64,000 nucleotides of DNA, taken from contig CAUYUJ010018325.1 in the NCBI GenBank assembly GCA_963575745.1, forward strand, positions 40,001 through 104,000. The letters are read 5' to 3'. The stretch comes from Prorocentrum cordatum. Taxonomy: Eukaryota > Sar > Dinophyceae > Prorocentrales > Prorocentraceae. Below the pieces are notes generated by a model that saw only the letters and a list, made by a program, of their open reading frames with translations, was not told the DNA's origin and did not search any database. The translations under genes were made by a program, and so were the position numbers. Positions 1 to 10,086 of this stretch are shown here, in pieces (within the stretch, counting starts at the first letter, position 1; every line of letters begins with the position of its first letter).

Positions 1-2
1 CC

Positions 3-1424
3 AGAGCCAGCAAACACACAACCCTGGCGGAGCAGCGAGGCGCGGCGCCTCGGCAGGGCAACCACGCGCAGGGCGCCGAGGGGGTGTACCCCGTGCGGTT
101 GGACACTAGCGCCGTCCCTGCCGCCGGCACGAGCCGCGCACCGATGGTCCTGGGCCAGCGCGGCCGAAGCCCGGGCTGGCGCGACCCGCCCTTGGACGCC
201 GCGCCCGCCCGCCGCGCGTCGCCGCCTGGGCGCAGCAGCTCCCCGCCCCCACGGCGCCGCAGCCGGTCCCCAAGGCTCCCCCGCAGCCCGACGCCGCCCT
301 CCCGCCCGCCGCCCTCCCGCCCGCCGCCCTCCCGCCCGCCGCCCTCCCGCCAGGGCAGCCCGCTGGAGCGCCGCCGCCACAGCCAGTCGCCCGAGCAGCG
401 CCGCCGCAGCCCGTCGCCGCTGGAGCGCCACGGGGGAGGCGGCAGGTGCCGCGTCACCTTGCTGGAGGGGTCGCAGGAGGCAGCCCCAGAAAGGCGCTGG
501 TCGCTTCCGCCTCCGCCGCCACCGCGGCGCAGCCCCTCGCGGCGGCGGGAGGCGCCGCCAGCACGGCGCAGCCCCTCGCGGCGGGAGGCGGGGCGGCCGC
601 CGAGCCCCTCGCGGCGGGAAGTGGAGCCGCAGTGGCGCAGCCGGGCGCATCGGGAGGCGGATCCGATGCGGCACAGTCCCTCGCGGCGGGACGCGGAGCC
701 GCCGTGGCGCAGTCCATCGCGGCAGGACACGGGGCCGCCGCTGCGCAGCCGATCGCGGCGCGGGGCGGAGCCGCCCTGGTACAGCCCATCGCGGGGGGGG
801 GCGGAGCGACGCAGGCGCAGCCCGTCGCTGCGGGAGGCGGAGCCGCCGTGGTACAGCTCAACTCCTCAGCGGGAGGCGCAGCGGCCGCGGCGCAGCCGGT
901 CGCGGCGAGGAGCAACGCCGCTGCGGCGCAGCCGATCGCCGCGGGAGATGGAGCCGCCGTGGTACTGCCCGTCGGGGCGGGAGGCGGAGCCGCCGCGGCG
1001 GGGCAGCCCGCCGCGGAGGGGGGCGGCGCGCAGGACGCCGCCGCCGCACCGCGCGCGGCGGAGCAGGTCGAGGGCCCGGCCCGGGAACGTGGGCGCGCAG
1101 GGACAGGATCGGCCCGCGGCGAGGCCCGCGAAGCGGGCGCCCAAGGGCAGGGGCGACCGGGACGAGCCCGGCGGAGCTGCGCGGGAGGCGCTGCCGCCAC
1201 CGCCGCCGCCGCCGCCGCGGCCAGCGGCGGTCCCATCCCAGGGGCCCCAGGCGCGGCCGCGGCCCCAGCCGCCGCGACCCCCCGAGAAGCCGCCCCCGGC
1301 CGCGGCACCAGCCGCGGCCGCGGCCAGCGGCGAGGCGGAGCCCCAGGGCGAGGGCTCGCCAGAGCGGAGCGGCAGCGGCAGTCGCTGCCGCAGCCGCAGC
1401 GCGAGCCCGGACTGGGACGGTTGA
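3..1424 (+). CDS. RS-rich (SR-like) protein, 3' part, open to the left edge
   Basis: The frame is open from base 3 to a TGA at 1422-1424, about 473 codons, with no stop before the left edge, so the true start or an upstream exon lies outside the window. The product is dense in Arg-Ser and Arg-Ser-Pro dipeptides, as in the RS domains of SR splicing factors, with poly-Pro stretches around 290-350 and 1190-1240. From about 510 to 1010 it is a degenerate tandem repeat of roughly 12 residues (36 bp), consensus SPSRREAEPPWR. It ends in an Arg/Ser-rich tail with a terminal DWDG. No RRM is visible, so a splicing role is an inference from RS content only. Open frames on both strands across 446-1720 arise from the same GC-rich repeat and were discarded. 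Confidence 0.5.
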   Translation, partial: RASKHTTLAEQRGAAPRQGNHAQGAEGVYPVRLDTSAVPAAGTSRAPMVLGQRGRSPGWRDPPLDAAPARRASPPGRSSSPPPRRRSRSPRLPRSPTPPSRPPPSRPPPSRPPPSRQGSPLERRRHSQSPEQRRRSPSPLERHGGGGRCRVTLLEGSQEAAPERRWSLPPPPPPRRSPSRRREAPPARRSPSRREAGRPPSPSRREVEPQWRSRAHREADPMRHSPSRRDAEPPWRSPSRQDTGPPLRSRSRRGAEPPWYSPSRGGAERRRRSPSLREAEPPWYSSTPQREAQRPRRSRSRRGATPLRRSRSPREMEPPWYCPSGREAEPPRRGSPPRRGAARRTPPPHRARRSRSRARPGNVGAQGQDRPAARPAKRAPKGRGDRDEPGGAAREALPPPPPPPPRPAAVPSQGPQARPRPQPPRPPEKPPPAAAPAAAAASGEAEPQGEGSPERSGSGSRCRSRSASPDWDG

Positions 1425-1700
1425 GCCGCCATATGGCGGCCATCACGGTGGTGGTCGAGGCCGAGATGCAGGCAGTGGCATCGGAAGCTCGAGGTCTGGG
1501 CGTTGCAGTTTTGTCGCGCTGGCGTGTGGTCGCGCGGTACTGCGGGCCCAGGGGTCATCACGGATCGATCGGGCTCGAGAGATGCAGCAGAACGATGGGG
1601 TCTAGAACAATGGGGTCTAGATGCAGCAGAGCGGGCTTGGACGCGACGTGCCACAATGCTGCAATGCTGTCGCAACGTCTGAGTAACGAGCTACAGCTAC
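1425..1700. other. Unannotated 3' flank of the RS-rich gene
   Basis: No coding signal or RNA gene recognised. It contains a short direct repeat of GATGGGGTCTAG near 1595-1620. Probably 3' UTR or intergenic sequence. Confidence 0.4.
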
Positions 1701-1913
1701 GGTCGGGAACGTTTGGTTAGCGTGTCGCGCCGCCGGTGCTGGCCCACCACGCTGCGGCGCCACACGCGAACCGCATCCTTGCACCCGAGCGTGATCGCCC
1801 CGAGCTCTTCCCCCCCCTCGCCCCCGCGAAGCGGAGCGACGCGCCGTCGGCTTGCAAGGCATAGCGTGTCGCCGGGGCCGCCGCCACGACACGCTAAGCA
1901 AATGTTCCTGACA
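1701..1913. mobile_element. MITE-like element family A, copy 1
   Basis: This 213-bp segment begins GGTCGGGAACGTTTGG and ends with the inverted counterpart, giving terminal inverted repeats of about 27 bp that both run into TTAGCGTGTCG. A second copy of nearly the same length is at 17503-17714. Inside are further GCGTGTCG/CGACACGC pairs, so the strand can fold on itself. There is no ORF, which fits a non-autonomous DNA transposon. No obvious target-site duplication was found. Confidence 0.6.
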
Positions 1914-3222
1914 GGACACAACTTCTGGCCCACTTCAAGGAAGTGCTTCCCTTGAGTGTTTGAGCTTGTCTGCTTGAGTCCTGACAGCATCATTCGTTTG
2001 AGTCGGCGCCTGGCACGCTGCACTTCCCCGCTTCTTTGCTATGCCCATGTCGCCCTCTCATTGCTTTGCAGCATGCCCAAGTAGTACCAACACAACTCAG
2101 CCTTGATATATGACGTGGTGCTTCTGGGGCGATAGCAACGAATTATTATGTGCTGTATATTCGGTGTTCGTGCAAGCACTCCTGACTCATGACGGCCGCG
2201 TTGTCATTCGCGGATGCTCCGACGTATTTCTGCGCTCGCTTTCCCAACGCTTTCCTATTTGCCTGTTTGTATGAGACCCCAATCAGCGGATCTCTGGAAT
2301 GAAACAGAATAGCACGAAGATGATTCGCGCGAGCAGACGTGTCATGAGTTGCCACAGCGATTGCAGAAAATGGCCCCCGTCAAGCCTTCGTGGCTTGCAC
2401 GCCCGCCCAGGAACTGCTCCACACGCGCACACCTTCGGGCGCACGCGGTGGGGGCGGCGAAGCAACTCGCACGATGATCCAGAACGCCCCAGCCAACGCC
2501 AGGCTTCGTGGGGCACCCAGGGGCGCCCTGGGAGCCGGAAGCCGACAAGAGGGGAAGACGCGAGACCGTGAGAACGGGGCAGGGGCGCGGGGGGCCGGCA
2601 GGCAGCGGGCAGTGGCGGGGAGCAGCGGGCACACACGCACACTGCTGGCGTCGGCGGCTGCGCAGAGGTTACTGCTCCGGCGAGCTGAATCACTCGCACA
2701 CACAGCACCACCTCACCTCCACCACCACCACCACGAAAATCGGCGAACCGTTCTCGCCAGCTCTCTTGGCACAAGTTCCACAAGGGACTGTTTCGTTCAG
2801 GCAGCACTGGTTGGTCTATCTGCATACCTACAAGATTCTGTTTCGAGTGATAAGGAGGTTGCAGGGGGAGGGTATGGGTGCAGTTCTCGGTTTGCGGGTT
2901 GCGTTGGCTCCGATTCGCGATCTATCGATTTAGCGATGTCGATGTCGAGATGCTTGCAATGTACATATGCGTGTGCCCGTAACTATCGTAGCACGATCTA
3001 TCAATCGATCTTACGATCAAAGTGTCAACCCGCCTCATGACCTAGCGGCCCCACTAGATATACAGCGGCATTGCCATCCATATGCTGTCCACGCATCCTG
3101 TTCTGCTTACCGGTTTCGGTATGTATGATCCCGGGTCGAGGGTTCACAGCCCCCTTCCCGGACGGGATGGGCCCCAGGGTTCCAGTCCCCCCCACGCCCC
3201 CCCCCCAGAGATCGGATGGGGG
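1914..3222. other. Non-coding region without recognised genes
   Basis: Open frames exist on both strands (for example on the minus strand around 2283-2825), but they overlap one another and show no domain or consistent codon bias. A short CAC run lies near 2720-2735. I see no gene here. Confidence 0.4.
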
Positions 3223-3333
3223 GGAGACGACGACGACGACGCCGACTCCGACGCCGGCAGACCACGACGACGATGACGACGACGACGACGACGACGACGA
3301 CGTCGACAGACCACGACGACGACGCCGACGGAA

Positions 3334-3376
<43 letters not shown>

Positions 3377-3378
3377 TC
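3223..3378. repeat. (GAC)n microsatellite
   Basis: Nearly uninterrupted GAC/CGA trinucleotides, broken by two GTCGAC interruptions. It generates artificial poly-Asp, poly-Thr and poly-Arg frames. Confidence 0.9.
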
Positions 3379-3519
3379 AACGAACCACCTCACACCCACG
3401 GGGGGAGTGGGGGTCACATCCACCACCACGCCACGGCAGCACGGCCACGACCACGGGGGGAGGGGAAGCGATCCTAAGCGCGAGGCCCTGCGACCTTGGT
3501 CTCGGAAAGCTATCGTTGA

Positions 3520-3675
3520 GTCGGGCCTGTCCCTCCACAGGAGGGATCTTCAAAAGCAGTCAAGAAATAGTCAGGGGACGATGTTTTGACTATTGTTGGG
3601 CATTTTCGGAGTATTTTCTGTGTATGTTGTTGTAAATTGTTTGCCCAAATCACCCTGTAGGGGGACAGGCCCGAC
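3520..3675. mobile_element. MITE-like element family B, copy 1
   Basis: Terminal inverted repeats: the left end GTCGGGCCTGTCCCTCCACAG is mirrored at the right end, about 25 bp. It shares the internal core motif AATCGTCCCCTGAC (here in reverse) with copies at 50400-50567 and 52984-53133. Flanking tetranucleotides are TTGA and GTAA, resembling the TTAA flanks of the other copies. No coding capacity. Confidence 0.6.
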
Positions 3676-3876
3676 GTAAAGCTATTGGCGAAAGCGGCGG
3701 AACGTCCACCCTCCACCACGCCACGCCCATGGGGCCCACGACCACAGGGGAGGGGGAGCGATCCCACGCGAGGCCTCGCAAGACTCACGGGCGTACTTAT
3801 CCAGCGGGAGGGGATCGATACCATTAGCATTTGGGGGGTGGGGCAACCCTGAACCATACATATATAGACACATCTA

Positions 3877-3909
<33 letters not shown>

Positions 3910-5219
3910 GTATGGATGGATGGATGGATGGATGGATGGATGGATGGATGCATATCTATATAGACGTATGTATATACATGTATAGCACTGTGTAAACACA
4001 CACATCTATACATATCTATATATATATATATAGACCGGGCAACCGCGGACAACCATAGGACAACCGCTGAACAATCACGGGAGAGGAAAACTGCAGGAAC
4101 ATCGCAGCATCGCGGGACACCCCCAGGAAAACGGCGGGACAACCTTTGGGCACGCTTTGGCTGCCGGGGGGGTGAGAACCAAATGTCCTCACCTGGGCCT
4201 ACCTACGGCAGGACCTCGCGCAACTTCGACTCGCCCGCACACGCGCCACGTACGACACGAACCGAAACCGATGCCCCGGTTTGGGGAGCCTGTTCAATTT
4301 CGGTTGTTTCTTCCCATTTCCTAAGGCCCGATATTGAATTATAAGTGTTCGCATGTGTATGTATATATACACATATAGACATAGATAGATCGAGAGATAG
4401 AACACACAACGAACTAGCAAATCTATGATAATTACGCATACATGCGACGCCCGCACCCACACATCGATTCTAGCGTGTTACCATCTGTCCTGGAACGTTC
4501 ATGCATCCATATGCATTCATACGCGCTTTCGAAGCATTCCCAAGCACGTATCTTAAGTATGATGTGTTTGTGCGTGCTCACTGGTATTATTCGATGGTCT
4601 GGCGATAATACACTGTTATGCCGCCATGCGTAGGAATATTGTTGAACATGCGTTGCTACGTGCTTCCGTATGTCTGCGCATACCCGCGTGCCCGCAAGTA
4701 ACATCATGCTGTTATGTACAATCCCACGCCATCTCGTGCAACAGCTTCAGTCCGTGAGTAGTTCTCAAGTTAGCAACGGTAGTCGTGTGTCGGTGTGCAT
4801 GTATAGTTGCATCCGTAAGTACATATGCATCAACGTGCTATTGACGTGGTTGCACTTGGCTAGTTTCCTCTAGTAGCATTGTGACAGAGTGCGCTGGCAG
4901 TCTTGCTCGCTCGCTTCCTCGCCCGTTTAACTGTTTGACTGCATTGTGGCTTGATTGTGATTGCATGTGTTTGTTCGCTTGTGCTTGCGCATGTGTTTGC
5001 TCACTTGCCAGTTTAATCTTGTTGGTTCGGTCGCTGGCCTACGCTTCGTATCTAATGTGATTGCGACTACTGGCGTGCTTGCGCCTGTTCGATTGCGTTT
5101 GTTTCCTGGCACAGCCCGCATTTCATACTCACAAGGTTTATTGTTAAGTGGCACGCGGCAACTAGCAATTCACTCACTGGATTGGCTGTAAGATTGCATT
5201 TATATATCTGCCGCGGGTT
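3676..5219. other. AT-richer non-coding stretch with TA and GGAT runs
   Basis: (TA)n-like tracts occur at 3870-3905 and 4015-4032 and a (GGAT)n run at about 3911-3951. The remainder (4040-5219) is noticeably less GC-rich than the surroundings and has only short frames. No gene or RNA was recognised. Confidence 0.5.
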
Positions 5220-5558
5220 GGGGAGTATTTGGCTTTCAGTTCTGGTCCACGGGGCGAAGACAACTGACAACGGTTTGGGGCCAGAGGGTGAAAGGATGTG
5301 GCTGGCAGTTTGGGGCCAGGGCGGGAGGACATCTAGCTGGCAGTTTGGGGCCGGAGGGTGAGGATATCTGGGCGGCTGTTTGGGACTCAGTGGGAGGATA
5401 TTTGGCTGGTAGTCTGGGCCAGGGGGTGAGGATACCAAGTTAGCACTTCTTTGGCCTGCGGGTGCGGAAATTTGGCTGGAAGTTGCGGGCCAGGGGGTGA
5501 GGACATCGTGCTTGCAGTTGTGGGCTAACGAGTGAGTGCAGATATTGAGAAGGCCTTG
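5220..5558. repeat. 35-bp minisatellite, array 1
   Basis: Eight to nine degenerate copies of a 35-bp unit, core GAGGATATCTGGCTGGCAGT then TTGGGGCCAGGGGGT. The same repeat forms a second array at 15770-16095. Confidence 0.75.
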
Positions 5559-5624
5559 CGGCTGGTGCCACCCAGGGACGACGACCACGACGGCGGCGAC
5601 GGCGCCGACGACGACGCTGACGTG

Positions 5625-6150
5625 GGGCAGAGTTCTCAGTGATGCTTCGTGGGGCCTCTTTGGATCGCGCTCGTAAGCCTCTGGGGGGCAGTTTTGGGGC
5701 CTCTTGGGAGCATCTTGGGGGCCTCTTGGGAGCCTCTTGGGGTTCCCTTCGGGCTTCCTGGGGGTCTCTTGGGGGCCTCGTGGGGGCCTCGTGGGGGCCT
5801 CTTGGGGGCCTCTTCGCGCCTTCTTGGAGCTTCTCGGGGCCGAGGGCTCGAATTGTTGGTTCGGGCTCCCGTGTGGGCACCCTCTTGGAGCCGTTTTTGT
5901 TTATTCATGTTTTTCTTGGAGCCGTTTTGAGGGTTTTTTGCGCCGTCTGGGAGGCGTCTAGGGTTGTCTTGGGGCCCTCTTGGGTTGTTTTGAGGCCGCC
6001 TTGGGAACCTCTTGGGGGCCTCTTGTGCCGATCTTGGTGGCATCTTGGGCCGTCTTGGGGCGTCAGAAATCCGAAAAGGCGAGAACGCCAGAATCTTTCA
6101 AAATCCCTAAGACAAATAATGTCATGCTTGACGCTTCGCGTATCCCGACC
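5625..6150. repeat. CTTGGGGCC-type dispersed repeat block
   Basis: Imperfect tandem of GGGGCCTCTTGGGGCCGTCT-like units. It opens with a motif (CAGAGTT-TCAG-GATGCTTC) also found at 35405-35430 and closes with GACGCTTCGCGTATCCCGAC (also near 26085, and in variant form near 35950). It ends abruptly at the helicase element. The Leu-Gly-Ala-Ser-Trp-Gly frames it yields are repeat artefacts. Confidence 0.65.
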
Positions 6151-6160
6151 AGTTTTTTAG

Positions 6161-6772
6161 CGCCACAGTCTCAACCGCGACGCCACAAGGGCCCTGGCAG
6201 CCTCCACCCAGCACCACGTGACGATCGTACACGGCCCCCCCGGCACAGGCAAGACAATTTTCTCAGTCGCAACCCTGGATACATGGTCGGACGCGCTCTT
6301 CCCCGGACTGACGGTCGCCCTGGCAGCAGGCTCCAACACGGCCGCCGACCAGCCGACACTGGCCCTATTCGCCGCCCACGAAGCCAACAAACTGGGCTCC
6401 CTCCCGGGGTTCCCGACCAAGTGCGTGCGCCTCGCCAAGGACTTTAAAGTGGCCAAGGAGCTGGCAGGGCTCACCCCCGGAGGACATTACCAGAGGGCCA
6501 ACGGCAGACTCCCCTACGAAGGCGGGTCATCCTCGAAGGATTTCCCCGCCTTCAGGACCCAGCTGCTCAAAAACGCGAAGACTGTCATTGCCACGCACGA
6601 ATCTGCGGAAACACTAAAGAAGGCCGCCCCGGTTGCCCTCCTCATCATAGACGAGGCAGGACAGGCGCACGAGCTAATGGCCGCCATGTCCTTGGACAGC
6701 GTCATCCGCTCAGGAGGACACCTGGTGCTGGTGGGCGACCCCAAGCAGCTCCCCCCACAGTCATCACCAGAA
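6161..6772 (+). CDS. UPF1-like SF1 helicase, N-terminal half (motifs Q, I, II, III)
   Basis: The frame opens after a TAG at 6158. Near its start is a Q-motif-like stretch (SLNRDATRAL), followed by Walker A GPPGTGKT at 6233-6256, the DEAGQ form of Walker B at 6650-6664 and motif III GDPKQLPP at 6734-6757. This set and spacing are diagnostic of the UPF1-like group of superfamily 1 RNA/DNA helicases; the predicted activity is ATP-dependent unwinding. The stalk and N-terminal domains of cellular UPF1 are absent. This frame would end at 6829 in meaningless sequence. Homology instead moves to the next frame at an A-run at 6771-6773, consistent with loss of one base. There is no clear start codon, as expected for a 5'-truncated copy. 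Confidence 0.7.
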
Positions 6773-9700
6773 AGGCAGCAGATCAAGGGTTGTGCCTCTC
6801 CATCTTCGACCGTCTACACCAGGCGTTAGGGGAGGACCAGTCCACCGTGGTACAGCTCAGACTATGCTACCGCATGCACCCCCTGCTGCTGGCATGGCCA
6901 AACTGGGTCTTCTACAACAGCACAATGCGAACCGGCCTAGCCGACCCTTTGACGCAGAGGCCCATGATCAAGGGTCTACCATGGCGGGAGCTCCAGCCCT
7001 GGAGCAAAACCAGGGTCGTAGACCTAGGGAGGGCAGCCCGCACCACCAGCGACGACATGGATCAGATGTTGCGATACCCCGACCCAGGAAAGCAAACCGC
7101 TGGGGAACGGCACCGGTTCCTACTGGTCGACAATCCCTCCCTGGAGGTTACATCGAAGCTACACGCAGGATGCGCCAACCTGCTGGAGGCAGCCCAGACG
7201 GTAGACATCATACGAGCCCTCCTCCCCGCCATGGAGGGAGGGGCCACTGCACGGGTGGTCGTCGGCCACCAGCTGCAGTGCGCCATCCTCGAGAACGGAT
7301 GGCCCCAGAGCGTTCGTAGCGTCAGCGGTGCCCTCAGGCAGACCAAGGCCAAAGGCAAAGGGAAAGGGAAAGACGACTTATCCCAGAGTAAGGACCCCAC
7401 AGCCCACCCCCCGGCGCGTTCCACCGACACAAGTGACTACGCCAGCGTCTTCGTTCAGAGAGACTCAGGACTCACAGGCATCTCCCTGCGGTTCCGAGGC
7501 GCACGGCGCACTGCAGAGGAACAGCTTGCGAGTGGCAAGCTCATCATCTCGACCATTGACTCCAGCCAGGGCGGCGAAGCGGACCTTGTCATCTTCCTGA
7601 CAACCAGGTCCAACTGCTGGCACGACTGGGGTTTCATGGACAACGCCAACAGGGTGAACGTGGCAATCACCAGAGCCACCCGCAACGTGGCTATCATCGG
7701 TGACGGGGGGATGTTCGCCACGGCCACGGGATCGCGCCTCCGTGAGCTCTCTGAGTACGGCCGCTTCGCCAAGTTGTGGGTGCGCTTCTCGCAACCTGAG
7801 AACAGCGGCAGTCGATGGACACTCACGGTCGACGAGGATTTCGACCCCATCAGGGACCTCACCTCCTGGATCCCCGAGTCCCCCTCGCACGCAGGAGACG
7901 AAGTCATCCAAGGGCTGGACAACGCGATTGTGGAAGCCCGAGCTTCAATGGAGAAGAACTTCGCAGACAGGATCGCAGCACCGCTGGACTCGGAGTTCTC
8001 GTGGAGCAGCCTTGGGGGCGCCATGCGCAGCAGCCTACAGAGTCTTGTCGAGGACCCCGCCATGGGGGTCGTTTTGTTCACCACGTCTGGCTTACACCCC
8101 CACCAGTACTCCATAGCCGGCACACCAAGGCACCCGGGCCTACTCGACCGCAAGGCATGGAGCCACCTAGGGTTCTGCTGCGACGTTGAACTGGGCATAG
8201 ACGCCAGCAACCTCGTCTACAACCTGACGTGGGCAGCCCTGGTGCGGTTCCTCGGGCTGGGCGCTCCCTGGGGCGGCATGCGCCTAGCGGTTCCAGAAGT
8301 GTCGCTTCCCCTTCTGCCCAATGCGAAGGGCGTCAGCCACCGCCCGAAGGGCGCCAGCCGTTGCACCCCCCCCCCCCCCCCCGACGTCCTACACCAGCTC
8401 CCAGGGGCACGGAGCCAAGAGACCGGGAGATGCACGCGACACCGCGCGCACCCAGGGATGCAGCACCTTAAGGCCCTTCTTCGCACAGGCCAAGCCAACT
8501 CAGAGCTAAGGCGCCCCCTTCTCAGCAGCGACGGTCACCCCCTGGATGCCCCCACGCTCAGGGTCCTCCTCGTGGTCATGATGCTCCAACTGCGCGAGCC
8601 TCGGGCGACGCTCTGGCCCTTCCCACATCCAGAGGCCACTGGGGACATCATTGAAGCAGCCATGGGTATCTGCTTTCCCTGGCAGAACGCCCACCAGGAG
8701 TACAGAACCAGGTTTGCGAGCGCCTGGGGTTTCCAGCTGAGTGATCTCTCATCCCTGCGCGGGAAAATCGAGGACACCATCAAGCACATCAGCGCGCTCG
8801 CCACGTATGCCCACCACCACAAGATTGCAGCCGATCATGGGTGCCCAACAACCTGGGCCGGCATGCTGAAGAGCAAGTGCCCCCTGAAGGCCCCCACGAG
8901 GGTCCTAGAGGAGCTAGTCAAACCCGCCGCGGTCAGGTCCCTGGGCAAGGGCAAGTGCTCCATCTGCACTCTCCATAATGAACTCAGCGGGTCGGATGAA
9001 GGGCTCGGATGCCCAGACTCAATGGCAGACCTAGAGTATATCGGAGGAGGAATCGCCATGTCCAACAGGCGGCTCGACGAAGACTCCCCCGCTTCCCCGG
9101 CCCCCGGCACGCTGCTTATCCCGCCAAGGGTGTGCGATGACAGGTTCCGTGTCGAGCAGGAGGACGGCTGCTTCGACTGCGACGGAGACGACTGTCCCAA
9201 AACAGGGATCAGGGGTACAGCCGGCACCTGGGAGGACGACGACACAAGGGTCTTCCTCGCACAAAGCCGCTCCCAGGCGTACTTGCAAGGCAAGAACTGC
9301 AAGTGGCTCTGCGAACAGTGCTGGGTGAAGTCTTTGGAGAAGAGTGGCATCGAGGTCCCCCTCGCCGCGCGCGACTGCGGCGACAAGAAGTCACTTCCGC
9401 GGCGTCTGCAGGCGTACAAGCGCACATTGGACGAGGCACGTTACAAGAAGAGGTCTCGCACACTCCCGTCCCTGCATCTACTCCCGATTGGATATGGCCG
9501 CCCCGACACGGCGCAGACCCCCACCAGCGTGCGAGACCTAGTCATGAGAGCCCCCGCAGCCTACAGACCCCAGACTATCGGCACCACCCTACCAGCTCAC
9601 AAGCTGTCTGACGGAAGGTTCGGGCTCGACTCGCACCGCGCGGACACCTATTCCGCCAGATGCGACGCCTGCCCAGCAGGATCGCCCCTGCTAGAGTGGT

Positions 9701-10086
9701 CGGTAACCAGCCCAGCACTAGGCTGCTTTCTGCGGGGCCCAGAACCCGAAGCACCCACCGACGCCGAGACAGGGCTACCGCCTTGGGACCTCATGCCCAC
9801 CCTCTGGACCCAACAGCAGTGGAACGCAGGCTGGGCCTGCAGACGGTGCCTCATCCACATTTGGAACGTGACCCCAGGCACGCTCGACCGCATACTGGAC
9901 CAGCACCCCTCCGGCGCATGCCCCACGGCACCAGCCAAGCAGGCAGCGGCAACAGATGTGCAGACGGAGAGCCACGACATCAGCGTCTACCTCGCCCCGG
10001 CCTGTGTCAATGCTGCCGCCAAGGATACGTACACAAGGCAATTAGCCGCAGACGGAGAGCCGACCCCCCCCCCCCATCAGCGCTGA
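6772..10086 (+). CDS. UPF1-like helicase C-terminal half fused to CxxC-rich region
   Basis: The frame continues the helicase: GLCLSIFDRL, motif IV YRMHP at 6868-6882, motif V TIDSSQGGEADLVIF at about 7550-7600 and motif VI NVAITRAT at 7657-7680. A Lys/Gly-rich insert (KGKGKGK) sits near 7350. After about 7800 the protein is unfamiliar. It carries repeated Cys pairs (CSIC near 8955, CDGDDC near 9178, CEQC near 9310, CDAC near 9662, CRRC near 9838) that could bind zinc. The stretch from about 8455 onwards aligns with copy 2 at 36430-37860 (shared HPGM, VMML, REPR, GDI, TWED, WNAGW). The TGA at 10084 follows a run of 12 C's. The downstream frame is homologous to the continuation in copy 2, so the stop probably reflects a C-run indel. 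Confidence 0.6.
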   Translation, partial: KAADQGLCLSIFDRLHQALGEDQSTVVQLRLCYRMHPLLLAWPNWVFYNSTMRTGLADPLTQRPMIKGLPWRELQPWSKTRVVDLGRAARTTSDDMDQMLRYPDPGKQTAGERHRFLLVDNPSLEVTSKLHAGCANLLEAAQTVDIIRALLPAMEGGATARVVVGHQLQCAILENGWPQSVRSVSGALRQTKAKGKGKGKDDLSQSKDPTAHPPARSTDTSDYASVFVQRDSGLTGISLRFRGARRTAEEQLASGKLIISTIDSSQGGEADLVIFLTTRSNCWHDWGFMDNANRVNVAITRATRNVAIIGDGGMFATATGSRLRELSEYGRFAKLWVRFSQPENSGSRWTLTVDEDFDPIRDLTSWIPESPSHAGDEVIQGLDNAIVEARASMEKNFADRIAAPLDSEFSWSSLGGAMRSSLQSLVEDPAMGVVLFTTSGLHPHQYSIAGTPRHPGLLDRKAWSHLGFCCDVELGIDASNLVYNLTWAALVRFLGLGAPWGGMRLAVPEVSLPLLPNAKGVSHRPKGASRCTPPPPPDVLHQLPGARSQETGRCTRHRAHPGMQHLKALLRTGQANSELRRPLLSSDGHPLDAPTLRVLLVVMMLQLREPRATLWPFPHPEATGDIIEAAMGICFPWQNAHQEYRTRFASAWGFQLSDLSSLRGKIEDTIKHISALATYAHHHKIAADHGCPTTWAGMLKSKCPLKAPTRVLEELVKPAAVRSLGKGKCSICTLHNELSGSDEGLGCPDSMADLEYIGGGIAMSNRRLDEDSPASPAPGTLLIPPRVCDDRFRVEQEDGCFDCDGDDCPKTGIRGTAGTWEDDDTRVFLAQSRSQAYLQGKNCKWLCEQCWVKSLEKSGIEVPLAARDCGDKKSLPRRLQAYKRTLDEARYKKRSRTLPSLHLLPIGYGRPDTAQTPTSVRDLVMRAPAAYRPQTIGTTLPAHKLSDGRFGLDSHRADTYSARCDACPAGSPLLEWSVTSPALGCFLRGPEPEAPTDAETGLPPWDLMPTLWTQQQWNAGWACRRCLIHIWNVTPGTLDRILDQHPSGACPTAPAKQAAATDVQTESHDISVYLAPACVNAAAKDTYTRQLAADGEPTPPPHQR

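Noticed and set aside
446-1720. Long Ala/Gly-rich frame on + and Ala-rich frame 454-1446 on -
   Set aside because: Both are shadows of the RS-rich frame in the same GC-rich 36-bp repeat; the RS reading has the coherent peptide repeat.
2283-2825. 180-codon minus-strand frame
   Set aside because: Competes with open frames on + over the same bases, and no motif supports either.
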